The translations under genes were made by a program, and so were the position numbers. A model generated the notes under the pieces. The model was not told the DNA's origin. It did no database searches and saw nothing but the letters and a program-made list of their open reading frames with translations. This document shows positions 8,305 through 18,372 of a DNA stretch of 64,000 nt, piece by piece. The stretch is from Pseudoflavonifractor sp. 60 (GTDB lineage: Bacteria > Bacillota > Clostridia > Oscillospirales > Oscillospiraceae): positions 18,884 to 82,883 of the forward strand of contig NZ_QWKI01000055.1 in NCBI RefSeq assembly GCF_009911645.1, read 5' to 3'. Positions within the stretch are counted from its first letter, which is position 1; each line of letters starts with the position of its first letter.

Positions 8305-8801
8305 GCTGCGCTTGACCTCCTTTTCTTCATGACATAATTTTCTTCTCTGCCTTTTTACGTTGGCCCTCCTCACCTTTCTACCACAACCCGCAGCGGCTGA
8401 AACGGAACTTTTTTATAATCGAGTTTACAAAATATTTACCGATTCAGAGCGCAGGATCCCTCATCCCTATACCACAACCTCCAGAGTCCAAAAGCGACAT
8501 CTCATTTTCGAATTTTTTTGCCACAGTACCATTGCTGATGGGCAGGGAGAGGTTTGCAGTACATCAGTTCCCCTACTTTTCTTATTGTACATTTTCCGTT
8601 GGAAACGAAACAGCAGAGGAAAAATAATTTGCAGTAAAAAATCACCCGTCAGAATCAAGTCTGACGGGTAACCGCATCGGAAGATTCAAGGGGCGTCTAA
8701 TGACGGGGCTGTACTTCTTTATTATGAAAACCAATCTCTGTCGGGGCGCAGCAAAGCTGCCCGCCGCAGATTTCCGTGCCGGGCAGGAAGTATCGCATAT
8801 T
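8305..8801. other. Noncoding stretch between the element operon and IS110
   Basis: No supported gene. It should hold the promoter for the leftward operon starting at 8304 and the left flank of the IS110 copy. The only clear structure is the leftward terminator at 8634-8671. Confidence 0.5.
8634..8671 (-). terminator. Terminator reading leftward
   Basis: Read on the minus strand, ACCCGTCAGA pairs with TCTGACGGGT (about 10 bp) and is followed by GATTTTTTA. It would stop transcription coming from the IS110 side before the 8304-3836 operon. Confidence 0.7.
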
Positions 8802-10030
8802 TCAGGCGGTAATAGGGGAAAGCTCCGGCGTCCAGCCCAAGGCTTGCAGCCGTTTCAGGTAGTTCCGAATTTTATGTTCTCTGCGGAAACCGTCATAATA
8901 ATCCGCTCCCAAATCACGGAATGGAACGCCCTCCTTCAGAACATGGTAGATGGCGATGAGCATGGAGTGGGCCACGGCCATGGTCGCCCGGTTCTTTCCG
9001 CGTCTGGCTGCGATGCGCTGATACTGGGCCGCAAAATAAGAGCCCTTTCCTCTGCCGGCCACCTTGGCGCACTGCACCAGCATGGATTTCAGCGCCTGAT
9101 TCCCCTTGCGTGTCTTGCCGTGATACCACTTCCCGGCACTCTGGTGGTTGCCCGGGCAGACCCCACAGCCCAGGAGCACAGATGTGCCGCGGAGGGGAAG
9201 CGGCTCATATCGATGCCCGTCTCCGCCAGAATGACCTCCGCACTGCGCCGGGCGATCCCGGGCATTTGGCAAACCTCCGCAATGGCCGGCTGGAACTGCG
9301 CCATGTACGTTTCCGCCATCCGGTCCAGCTCCTGAATGCGTTTGTCCAGGTCGTCGATGTGGTCGAGAATCTGCGCCAGCAGAGCCCGCTGCAGCGGCGT
9401 GACGATCCCATCCAGAGCCGCCACGATCTCGTCTAGCTTGGACAGGAGACTCTTGTGGAGAAGCTTGGAGATCTCCTCACTGTCGTCCATTGTCTCTCCC
9501 GCAGCAAGCCGCTCCAGCAGACGCCGGGCGCTCTTACTGTGGATGTCCGCCACTACGCTGCCCAGCTTGATGTTGGCGCCCTCCAGCACCTTTTGCAGAC
9601 GGTTCAGCTCCCGGCTGCGCTCTTCGATGATGCTCTTATGGTAGCGGGTCAGTTCCCGCAGCTCCCGCTGTTCCCGGCTGGGGACGAAGCTGGCCCGCAA
9701 AAGGCCGTGCTGGAGCAGCTCCGCAATCCACTCCGCGTCCTTCGAATCTGTCTTGCGTCCCGGCACCGCCTTCATGTGGGCGGCGTTAACGATCATGGTG
9801 TCCAAGCCCAGCAATTCGAACAGGTTGTACAGGGGCTTCCAGTACGGCCCCGTACTCTCCATGGCCGTCATTTCGCACCCTGCCTCTGTCAGCCAGTTGG
9901 CCAACACCTTGATCTCGCCAGTCATTGTGCCGAACTCCCGCAGCTCCTGCCTGCCGCCCTTTCTCAGACAGGCCACGATGAGGTTCTTGTGCACGTCGAT
10001 CCCACAACAGCACCGATAGACAACTTCCAT
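8802..10030 (-). pseudogene. IS110-family transposase, frameshifted
   Basis: The first frame (10030 to about 9160) carries the RuvC-like DEDD domain: CGIDVHKNLIVACLRKG, MESTGPYWKPL, DSKDAEWIAELL. It runs into MPGIARRSAEVILAETGIDMSRF. After LCSWA the frame changes. The second frame (to 8802) continues VCPGNHQSAGKW, with the serine of the Tnp20 domain, and ends near WTPELSPITA. Two extra bases near 9165 explain the break. The start at 10030 follows AGGAGG. Transposase is therefore unlikely to be made unless frameshifting occurs. Confidence 0.88.
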
Positions 10031-10462
10031 AATGAGCCTCCTCATTTGTTGTCACGGTGTGCTCTCCTACGGCTTCACTTTACTATGCGTCCTCTTGCCT
10101 AAATCGGGCCGGACAATTTGTGGTTCAACGGGAGAGCATGATACCAGTTTGTTTAGCGCGCTCATGGCGGCATAGAAAAACCGGCCTTTTACCGTGCGCT
10201 TCCAGTCTACCATATCCGCCGGTTTTCGTCCTTCGTGGTGCGAGTTCCGCGCGTGAAGTTTGTTTAGGCGAAACAGTTTTTGAAGGCACACGGTTAGGGA
10301 GATCTGAAGCGGTTTTCTTTACCGGAGACACTGTGTTTCTGGACGGAGCAGCTTTTCCGCCGGGTCAGTTCATAACGGATGTTCTGAATCTCGACAGTGA
10401 GGCGCTGACGGGATAGTGTCAAATCCTTCGCAAATAAGTTTACAGACTCTGGAGCAATGGGA
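10031..10462. other. Noncoding stretch upstream of the IS110 transposase
   Basis: No gene was recognised. In IS110 elements the noncoding end can encode the bridge RNA that guides target choice. Here AAAACCGGC near 10175 and GCCGGTTTT near 10220 form an inverted repeat about 45 bases apart. The IS ends could not be placed. The right part (about 10290-10462) borders the IS256 remnant and shows nothing clear. Confidence 0.35.
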
Positions 10463-11313
10463 TCATCCAGCAATAGAGGCATCCTCGATAGCGTCCTCCA
10501 GGTGCTTCATGTTCATGTGCTTTTTGTTGCCCCACTGTGTACCGACCACATAACGCAGCCTGGCACAGACCAGCATGAGGGCGGAGTTTCCATTTGGGAA
10601 ACACCCCACCACCCTGGTGCAGCGGCGGATCTCCCGGTTGAGCCATTCAATAACATTGTTGGTACGGATGCGAGCCCAGTGCTCGCCGGGGAAAATCGCA
10701 GTAGGTAAGCGTCTCCTCAATCCCATCCTCAACCGCGGCTTTCGCTTTTCCCGGGCAGTCTTTTGCTCTCCTGGGCACGGATCACCTTGAGCATCTTCGC
10801 CACCAGTTTCACTTTAGAGCGAGACGTCACTGAAAATACATTGCGGCAAAAGTGGACGGTGCACCGCTGGTATTTGGCCTCTGGGAACACCGCTCCCACG
10901 GCCTCCAGCATTCCAAGGTGCTTGTCTCCCACCACCAGTTTCGCCCCGTCCAGGCTGCGGCCGCGCAGCCACTGAAAGAAATTGACCCAACTGGCCTTGT
11001 CCTCTTTCATACCCTCGGCGGCACCCAAAACCTCGCGATATCCGTCCTCGTTTACTGTGATCGCCACCAGAATGGCCATATTTTCATGCTCTCCGCCCCA
11101 GTTCCGGCGCAGATATATCCCGTCCACATAGACATATGGATACCCCCCCTGTAGGGGCCGGTTGCGCCAAGCCTCAATATGGACGTAGGCTTTCTTGTTC
11201 AACTCGCTGATGGTTGCCAGAGATACTTTGCTGCCCCACAGTGCCTCAGTAATGTCCTCCACACGCAGTACAGATATGCCGACTGGGTACATCTCAATCA
11301 GGATCTCCTCCAC
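10463..11313 (-). pseudogene. IS256-family (mutator-type) transposase remnant
   Basis: The surviving frames are 11313-10729 and 10732-10463. They retain YVYVDGIYL (first D), VVGDKHLGMLEAVG (second D), CTVHFCRNVF, and WARIRTNNVIEWLNREIR (the E), the D-D-E core of IS256 transposases. The N-terminal third is missing, and about 20 residues plus the frame are lost between QESKR and the EHW motif. It is an inactive fragment lying downstream of the defence-like operon terminator. Confidence 0.88.
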
Positions 11314-11374
11314 GCTGTCAAAGTCAAGGAAGAATTCCCTTAATCCAGCAAGGGTAATTATCCTAATTATGCTA

Positions 11375-11398
11375 AAAGCGAGCCTTGCGGCCCGCTTT
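11375..11398 (-). terminator. Terminator of the defence-like operon
   Basis: On the minus strand, AAAGCGGGCC pairs with GGCTCGCTTT across GCAA, about 30 bases after the SfsA-like stop codon, with TTTTAG following. It marks the 3' end of the 22210-11426 operon. Confidence 0.7.
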
Positions 11399-11425
11399 CA
11401 ATAGATTCGGAAAAAATTGAGGCTA

Positions 11426-12109
11426 TTATCCAACCAATACCGGGATAGTTGAATGAATGAGCGGACAGCCGTCTTTCATTTTCAGTGTAATCCCATAAAC
11501 CGTCATTCCTTTTTCTAAGCATACATTGAACAAGCGGGCGTATTCTTCAATACCATTGTTAATCTGTATCTCTCTGACGTGGTGACTAAACGATGCAAAG
11601 AGATAACAAACCTTGAAGCCTTCATCCAAAAGAGAGGATAACTGGACTAGTTGTTTGATTCCCCGTTCCGAATACACCGTTGGGAACAGGGCGGTCTTTT
11701 GGAATGAGAGGATGCTTTTGATTTCTATGAGAGTTTTTGTGTCCTCGATATACAAATCGCTTTTATAGTCTCCAATCCTCTTTTCTCGGACAATCTGCTT
11801 TCGTAAGCCAAGAAATGAAAAACGCCGTTTAGGAAGTGCCACTTCGATAATCCTGTTTGCCTGAGATAGATTCAGAAGAATAAACTCGTTTTTGATTTTC
11901 ACGGCATAGACTGCATATTTTGTTCGTGCGTCTTTGGCCTGATTGTGCTTCAAAAGAACAGTACGGCCTTTCATATCGATAAAGTTACCCAATCTACAGG
12001 AGGACGGGATATAGCATTCAACATCCTCATTGTCTATGGTAACCTGACAAAGAAAGCGGTTCTTGGTCTCCTCCTTGAAGGTTCCATAGATTATTTGCGA
12101 TTCAGTCAT
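11426..12109 (-). CDS. SfsA-like nuclease, last gene of the defence-like operon
   Basis: 227-aa protein with the layout of the SfsA family. An OB-like N-terminal part (FLCQVTIDNEDVECYIPSSC) is followed by NRIIEVAL and then a PD-(D/E)xK core: RIGDYKSDLYIED, TLIEIKSI, ALFPTVYSERGIKQL and VCYLFASF. The aspartate of SDLYI and EIK of TLIEIKSI are the expected metal ligands. SfsA proteins bind and may cleave nucleic acid. It starts 21 bp after the FtsK-like gene, so it is operonic. SfsA is normally a housekeeping protein, so its place here suggests recruitment as an effector nuclease. Confidence 0.75.
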   Translation of the reverse strand: MTESQIIYGTFKEETKNRFLCQVTIDNEDVECYIPSSCRLGNFIDMKGRTVLLKHNQAKDARTKYAVYAVKIKNEFILLNLSQANRIIEVALPKRRFSFLGLRKQIVREKRIGDYKSDLYIEDTKTLIEIKSILSFQKTALFPTVYSERGIKQLVQLSSLLDEGFKVCYLFASFSHHVREIQINNGIEEYARLFNVCLEKGMTVYGITLKMKDGCPLIHSTIPVLVG

Positions 12110-12130
12110 TTGCTACACCCCGTCGTCCGA

Positions 12131-15100
12131 TCATTTATTTTTGTCCTTTACGTGCTGCACAATCTCATCAAGCTCTGCAATCTCTATCAGATATCCTTGG
12201 GCGCGCTCCAGTGTATCGCTGTTGCGATAAATCATATCACCATGCTTTTGCAAATACTGCGCATCGGAAGCTTCGATGATCATCCGCGAGGAAATTCCAT
12301 CATTGACCCGGAGAGCCACGCGCCCGTTAAGCTGCGCCTTTGTGGTCGGAGGAACGAGCTTTGCCTCTGGCCGCTGAGTGCAGATCACAAGGTGAATGCC
12401 TCTGCTGCGCCCGGCCTGCGCAATCCGTTGCACAGGCTTGAAAAACGCATCCTTCTCCTTTTTCGTTTCCAACTGGTCAGCCAGATCAGCAAACTCATCA
12501 ATGACCACCACAATCGGCTCAAGTTTCTTTTCGGCTTTTTTGTTGTACTCTATGATATTTGCCACCCTTGCCTCAGCCAACAGTCTGCCTCTGCGTTCCG
12601 ACTCTTCAAAGATTACATTCTTGATAACATTTGTGGCCTCCGTCGCATCGGATATAATTGCGCCAGAATACAAATGCGGAAGTCCCTCAAAATGGATGAA
12701 ATCCTCCAACTTGGACGAGGACAACACCAACTGTAAATCCTCCTTGTGCGGATGGGTCATCAGTAGTGCAGCGAGCATCGTAAACAGGAAAACAGATTTG
12801 CCAGATCCAGTACTACCGCCGACCAGCATGTGCGGCATTTGCCCCAAATCTTCTATCAGGTCGCGGCCATTCGGTGTGCGCCCGAGTGGGAAGAAAAGCT
12901 GTTCTGGTGAAGTAACCGGCGGTAAATTCTCAATCACATCACTAAACAATACCTTCTCCCGCTGAAGCCGGGGAACATCGAGCAGTAGTTCGTCGGAGTT
13001 GGGAACCGGCTGAACGATAACGCCACTGCGTTTCATTTCACGCCCGATATCCTCGATATGGCTGGTTAAGCCCTGCAATGCCTGCCCTCTCGCCAATTTG
13101 AACTTTATGCGTATTACGCTCGGACCAACCACGGCGTCACCGGCGTTGCATTCCTTGAGGTTTACACGATAATCATTGCAGGACCGTTTGAAATCCTTGA
13201 CCAACTGCTCAATTTCCTCGGGGCTAACGCTCACTGGAATTTGTTTCGGCACAGATTGCGGCGTAGAAATGGTTACAGGTGCTTTTTCGGGTTCCGCCTC
13301 CAACTGAGAAAGCGGTTCCTCCATCGTGGATGCTTTTTCAGAAGTGGTTTTTGAGGTGGCGTCATCGGCAGTTACGACAAACTCGTCAATTACCTCTCCA
13401 GCCCGTTTCATATCCTCGTCCTCGGGAGAAGTTGCAACGGGTTCCTCGCTCTCATCGAAATCAATCGTAACAGAAGTCTTCACGACCACATCATCGCCGA
13501 GAACATCCCGCTGGATTTCATGCGATGTCAACTTCCAGAAATCGATTCTAACATCTTCGAACTCGGGATTATGGCAGATGATGTGTTCACCGCCAGTCGC
13601 TTCATTTAATTTGATGTGCAGAATAATGCCGGAAATATCAATCTGAATGTTACTGCTCTTGCCATTCCCGAATGCCTTTTTCAGAATGTCGTACCACTTT
13701 TTCTGCCATTGTGCATCATGGACATTTCTAAAGCATTCAAAGACAATCTGATATTTCAGGACTTCTCGCCGCGCCGACGTAAACATATCGGTTGTGTCCT
13801 CGTCGGCAGAGAAGATTTCCTTCAACATTTCTGCGATAGAAGCGACCTGATTAGCGGCGTGACCTGTGATTGCAAAGGAAGAACTCCCATCCTCTTTTGT
13901 GATGGTAGAATCAGAAGAATCGTCCCGAGTTTTTACCTCAATGGGCTGGATATGGAGAGTATTCTTTTCTTCTTCGTAATAAAGTCCAACAAGGTCCGCC
14001 CGCTCATTTCCGTATTTGCTGTTTGAGAGCCAGAGTCTCGCCTTATCATCGTCAAGCGAAGCGACCAACGAATCCTCATGCTGTCTCGTATACCACGAAG
14101 CGGCAAGCAGGGTTCCGATTAGCCCCTTTTTCTTGTTCTCGATGGCTTGCGTATTGCTCCCAAAGCGTGGAATACTAATCAGACCGTTGGAGGCAATATG
14201 GCCGAATTGCTTCAGCAGATTAATCAGGATGTTCTCTTTCGGATAAAGATTGTAACCGCGAAGGAGCGTGATGTACTGCGCAATAATCCGCGAATGGCTA
14301 GATGCCCAAACATTGACCATTCGCTTGTCGTACTGCATTTCCCCGATGGGAATGGAAGCCTCGGGTTGGTAGTTATTCGTATCCCGATCTGCCACCACCA
14401 ACCACTGTACCTGCATATCATGGATCGTCGAAACAACATCCGTCATGTCCGCGTTTCCATTATAGGTAGTGCGCGGATTCATGTTATTGCTGATAACATC
14501 AGCGGATTTCATCAGTTTGTGATAATCGCCGATTAATCCCGAATCCATCTCAGTAGAGGGGAAAATGCTGCCCTTGTGTTGGATTTCATCAAAGTCATAA
14601 TCATAAGTGATAACAAGCGGGTTAATGTAAAGGTTTTGGCTGTTCGGGCCGAACTCAATAGCGTATGCGGACTGGTCAAAATAGAATGCGACATGAACAG
14701 GCTTATCTTTGAGTATCTGCTTTATTTCGCCTGCCGATGCAACATTCTTTATGCTGATCGTTATCTTACCCGTTCTCAGGTACTCGCCGATCTCATAATC
14801 CTTGCCTGAATAATCGAGTTTGGAAAGTTCCGTGTTGCCGTTCTGATTGCGCGTGAGATAGACATCATACACGACTCGTCTGCATCCGTTTTTATCCATG
14901 AAGGCTTTGATCTGCCGGATGATCCCGGTCAGTTCGGGTGCGTCCACAGAGCAGATTCTTACCTCTTCTTTGGTGTATGGAGCAAAACCAATCCAGCGAG
15001 AGAGAATTTCGCCGACAGCAGCCGTTCCATCATCACCGAGGTAACGGTTAGTCTTGTTTTCAAAGGTTGGTAGCATTTCAATATTGCCGGAGCACGGCAG

Positions 15101-16885
15101 CACCTTATCATCCATTGTCCCCGTCACAACTCGATTGGCAATAACAAAGCTCAGAATTTGTGGCAGTTTTGAGAGAACCTTTGCTAACGCTTCCTTATCC
15201 TCGTTACTCAGCGTGGCTTTCTTTCCCGGCAGACTGCGGAAAACCTCATAGTACCGCCAGAGATAAATGGGATGAAGCGGGAGCAGAATCGCCTTCCATT
15301 CCTTCGGTGTCTTGATGTAAAGTACATCGAGCAGCAACAGTGCGCGGGCGACATAGCCAGTTCCTCCCGTACTAATCTGGCGCATTGTGGGTTCGTTGAC
15401 ATTAAAAGCATGATATAATTTTTCCCACGCCCGGATGTAGTTAATCAGGAGATTTCGGCTTTTCTCATCAGAGCCAAACAACAGAACCGGATGATACATG
15501 ATCATATCCAGTTCACGGCACAGGGTGTTTCGATGCTCGGTCAGTTCTTTTATAATTGGCAAAAAGGGTTCTGCCGTCTCAATTTGCTTTTCGGTAAATT
15601 GAGAATCAAACTGAGTCAGAAAATCAAACAGGGCCTGACCGCCATCAATCCCGCCCTTAAAGGCGACGAGGGATTCCTCGTCCTTCGGATTGAAGCTATA
15701 CTGCTCTTTGATATCTGCAGAGATAGCATCCTTCAGAACGGTTTCCTCAGTTTCAATCAATGCACCCCATGTTTTGTCATTGCAAACACGCCCAACGAGT
15801 TTGCGGAGATCCGTCTGATTATTCTCCAGCACAATAGGTCTGTCACCGAAGATGCCGCCGATTAATGGCAAATCCCCTTCGTTTTCGTCATTTTCTGTAT
15901 CGTAGTGTTTTCTTAATGCCGCCAGCAGTTCCTTAATATTTTCGAAATCATCTTCGCCGCCAAAAACAACGGCATCCGAGATAAGTGCATCCAGTTCCTT
16001 TGGACGGATAGGCGCAATGGGGTTGGGAGCAACATCTAACTCTTCGATAGGCGAATCGTCTGGATTAACCTTCGGTTTTTTCGGCTGCTCTTTTTTCTGT
16101 GACGCAGAGAATAACTCCTGTACGGTTGAAAAATCGAGTTCCTGTAGCGTACTCTTCTGCGCATACTTATAGAAATTTTGGAGTGCGCGGTATGCTGTCT
16201 GGAGCCGATTCTTATCCTTTGTTTTAGTTCGGGCAAGTGAGCGGCTGAGTTTCTTCCGGGAATCCTCACTAAGCTGTCCGATAGCGATTATGAGTTCGCG
16301 GTTCCGGCGCAACCGATCCTCTGGCTTGTTTTTCGTACTGAGGATATCAGGATCAGAGAGAAGATTCAACCTCCACATATTGACCGGGATGGCCGCAGAT
16401 TGTTCGTTCGTTTCGCCAACAGCGGCAACAAAATCACTTATCGCTTCAAAGGAAAAATAATCGGAGGCGTCCAAAAGAGCCGTCCAGAAATTGTGTGTCG
16501 GCGTATTGCTGTCGTTCTTAATTTGTGCACCAATCAGATGCTGCGACAGGTCTCTTACAGACACCACATCGAACTCCGCGAGAGAATGGAGTTTATCTGT
16601 GTCGTTGCTGATGAACACTACAATATGCCCTGCACGCTCCGGCATGCTACGCCAAAGCACTGCTTTTTCAATGGAGTCAGAGAGAATATAGTTGTTCTTC
16701 TCGCCGGTATCGGCCAGCGGGTAACCTACCGCTGCGGCGTAAATATACTGACCTGTGCTTTCGGCGACAGAGGCAATAATCTTATCCGCATCGATAGAAT
16801 TCACGCCTTTGACAATGATTCCGACCTTAGTTTGGGGCAAGCGTTCATTCAGAAGATCAACAACAATCTGCTGTTTATCAATCAT
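12131..16885 (-). CDS. DptH-like FtsK/HerA ATPase with a nuclease-like motif
   Basis: 1584-aa protein. The C-terminal FtsK-type motor has Walker A GGSTGSGKS (about residue 1356), Walker B IVVVIDEFADL and VICTQRPEAK. Its central part has RADLVGLYY with IEVKT 19 residues later (D964, E983, K985), which fits a PD-(D/E)xK nuclease core. The N-terminal region is unassigned. Size, motor type and position third in an F-G-H order resemble DptH of phosphorothioation-dependent restriction. Its start overlaps the previous gene by 8 bp. It probably translocates on and cuts foreign DNA; this is inferred. Confidence 0.7.
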   Translation of the reverse strand: MIDKQQIVVDLLNERLPQTKVGIIVKGVNSIDADKIIASVAESTGQYIYAAAVGYPLADTGEKNNYILSDSIEKAVLWRSMPERAGHIVVFISNDTDKLHSLAEFDVVSVRDLSQHLIGAQIKNDSNTPTHNFWTALLDASDYFSFEAISDFVAAVGETNEQSAAIPVNMWRLNLLSDPDILSTKNKPEDRLRRNRELIIAIGQLSEDSRKKLSRSLARTKTKDKNRLQTAYRALQNFYKYAQKSTLQELDFSTVQELFSASQKKEQPKKPKVNPDDSPIEELDVAPNPIAPIRPKELDALISDAVVFGGEDDFENIKELLAALRKHYDTENDENEGDLPLIGGIFGDRPIVLENNQTDLRKLVGRVCNDKTWGALIETEETVLKDAISADIKEQYSFNPKDEESLVAFKGGIDGGQALFDFLTQFDSQFTEKQIETAEPFLPIIKELTEHRNTLCRELDMIMYHPVLLFGSDEKSRNLLINYIRAWEKLYHAFNVNEPTMRQISTGGTGYVARALLLLDVLYIKTPKEWKAILLPLHPIYLWRYYEVFRSLPGKKATLSNEDKEALAKVLSKLPQILSFVIANRVVTGTMDDKVLPCSGNIEMLPTFENKTNRYLGDDGTAAVGEILSRWIGFAPYTKEEVRICSVDAPELTGIIRQIKAFMDKNGCRRVVYDVYLTRNQNGNTELSKLDYSGKDYEIGEYLRTGKITISIKNVASAGEIKQILKDKPVHVAFYFDQSAYAIEFGPNSQNLYINPLVITYDYDFDEIQHKGSIFPSTEMDSGLIGDYHKLMKSADVISNNMNPRTTYNGNADMTDVVSTIHDMQVQWLVVADRDTNNYQPEASIPIGEMQYDKRMVNVWASSHSRIIAQYITLLRGYNLYPKENILINLLKQFGHIASNGLISIPRFGSNTQAIENKKKGLIGTLLAASWYTRQHEDSLVASLDDDKARLWLSNSKYGNERADLVGLYYEEEKNTLHIQPIEVKTRDDSSDSTITKEDGSSSFAITGHAANQVASIAEMLKEIFSADEDTTDMFTSARREVLKYQIVFECFRNVHDAQWQKKWYDILKKAFGNGKSSNIQIDISGIILHIKLNEATGGEHIICHNPEFEDVRIDFWKLTSHEIQRDVLGDDVVVKTSVTIDFDESEEPVATSPEDEDMKRAGEVIDEFVVTADDATSKTTSEKASTMEEPLSQLEAEPEKAPVTISTPQSVPKQIPVSVSPEEIEQLVKDFKRSCNDYRVNLKECNAGDAVVGPSVIRIKFKLARGQALQGLTSHIEDIGREMKRSGVIVQPVPNSDELLLDVPRLQREKVLFSDVIENLPPVTSPEQLFFPLGRTPNGRDLIEDLGQMPHMLVGGSTGSGKSVFLFTMLAALLMTHPHKEDLQLVLSSSKLEDFIHFEGLPHLYSGAIISDATEATNVIKNVIFEESERRGRLLAEARVANIIEYNKKAEKKLEPIVVVIDEFADLADQLETKKEKDAFFKPVQRIAQAGRSRGIHLVICTQRPEAKLVPPTTKAQLNGRVALRVNDGISSRMIIEASDAQYLQKHGDMIYRNSDTLERAQGYLIEIAELDEIVQHVKDKNK

Positions 16886-18371
16886 TGCTCAGCCCTCCTA
16901 ATCTGATTTGCAGAATGCCATCTGCCATTTCCTCTGCAAAGTCCATTGATTCGAGCGCCGAAGCAAACGAGGTGAAGTTTGCTTCCAGTGCATCTTCATC
17001 GACCTGCATGATCATGCCGCTTTGACGGATCTTGTCTAACTCAAATTGACTCCCACCGATGATGATGCCAAAGCGGTCCCATAGACGTTCACGGATTTCC
17101 TTACCGTTCAGCACCTCATCCGCCCCCACACAAGAGCGAAGCATCATCTCCAAGACATCCTGTGAAAGAACGAATCGTTTGTTTGGATGCAACTTGTCCG
17201 GTGGATAGAGAATACCAGAGGAGGTTCCTAAAACCTTCAGGCAGTTAACTGGATGTGAAGATGCTTCAAGCGCCAGCATGTCATACATCGTTTCTCCAAA
17301 GGTCAGACGCGCATCATCCTCGGAGGCGGCATTCTCAGCGCGTTCCTTTGCCAGAGACCAAAGCGTTTCCAACTCGTCCTTGCTGGTGCTGGAAATCTTC
17401 TTATCCTTCTTATAGGTCGGAACACTACATTCGAGCAGTCCCCTTTTATCAAAGCCGTTCTCCTCCAGCCACCGAGAGTAACCCCATGCATAAAAACGGT
17501 TGATTGATTTGTGCATCTGCGTATACGACATTTCGGATGCTCTGGCAACGCTGCTCTGACTCGGGGCCTTTCCAGAGAAATCCAGCAGAATCGGCCTAAT
17601 CTGCTCACCGCAGTAGAATGCCTCGAGCATGGCCATATACCGAATCAGATGGAAGATGCAGAAAAAGTTGAACAAGCGAAGTTGGGTAAGTGTATTAGGA
17701 TGCACCTTGAAATTTTCAAGAAGGCAAAGGCCACTCTCTTTGATTCCCTGCAAGAACCATGTTGTATTCTCGTTTATATTCTGGAAAGCCGGTAGTTCTT
17801 CGTGGCGACTCACATCCTGAAACTCTTCCATGTCTTTTTCTACTACCGGCTCGAACAACAAGGAAATCGGGTCATTTGCAGAGGAGAGCACACCCTTTAT
17901 GTAGTTTGCCAGATCAGGACAATACTCCTTGATGAGACCGCCAATGAACTCGCCGGTGTCCTCGTACATTGAGCGCCGAGTGATAAAATAACTTGATCCA
18001 GCGGTATAGGAAATCATGTCATCCTTGAGACCCTTTACGACATAAACGCCCTTATCGGCGGAAAGTAATCTCTGCATGACATTTCGGAGAGATTCCAGAG
18101 CATTCGGTGTGACGCTTTCCTCGATTTTCTCTCTCTCCTTCATCGAGTCATAAATGGTGTCGAGTTCATTTCCCTTCGGCACCACGCCTTTCGCATCAGA
18201 AACCAGTGCCAGCCGCTTAATGCTCATGGTAGTATTGTATTTACCATAGATGCTTCTCAACACACCACCCGCAACATGGACAGGTTTGATGGAGCCGCCA
18301 TTCGGAGTGAAGCCGACATATTTTCTATCGACAGCCGTTCTGCTGTCGCTAAGAAAAATCTGCTCTGCCAT
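16878..18371 (-). CDS. DptG-like protein of the defence-like operon
   Basis: 497-aa protein with no recognisable catalytic motif or membrane segment. It lies between the DptF-like and DptH-like genes: one base separates it from the first, and 8 bp overlap the second. The C-terminal part (HPNKRFVLSQDVLEMMLRSC, then EIRERLWDRFGIIIGG) looks like a winged-helix or linker region, as might suit a complex scaffold. The DptG label rests on gene order and size. Sequence similarity to known DptG could not be tested. Confidence 0.5.
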   Translation of the reverse strand: MAEQIFLSDSRTAVDRKYVGFTPNGGSIKPVHVAGGVLRSIYGKYNTTMSIKRLALVSDAKGVVPKGNELDTIYDSMKEREKIEESVTPNALESLRNVMQRLLSADKGVYVVKGLKDDMISYTAGSSYFITRRSMYEDTGEFIGGLIKEYCPDLANYIKGVLSSANDPISLLFEPVVEKDMEEFQDVSRHEELPAFQNINENTTWFLQGIKESGLCLLENFKVHPNTLTQLRLFNFFCIFHLIRYMAMLEAFYCGEQIRPILLDFSGKAPSQSSVARASEMSYTQMHKSINRFYAWGYSRWLEENGFDKRGLLECSVPTYKKDKKISSTSKDELETLWSLAKERAENAASEDDARLTFGETMYDMLALEASSHPVNCLKVLGTSSGILYPPDKLHPNKRFVLSQDVLEMMLRSCVGADEVLNGKEIRERLWDRFGIIIGGSQFELDKIRQSGMIMQVDEDALEANFTSFASALESMDFAEEMADGILQIRLGGLSND

Positions 18372-18372
18372 T

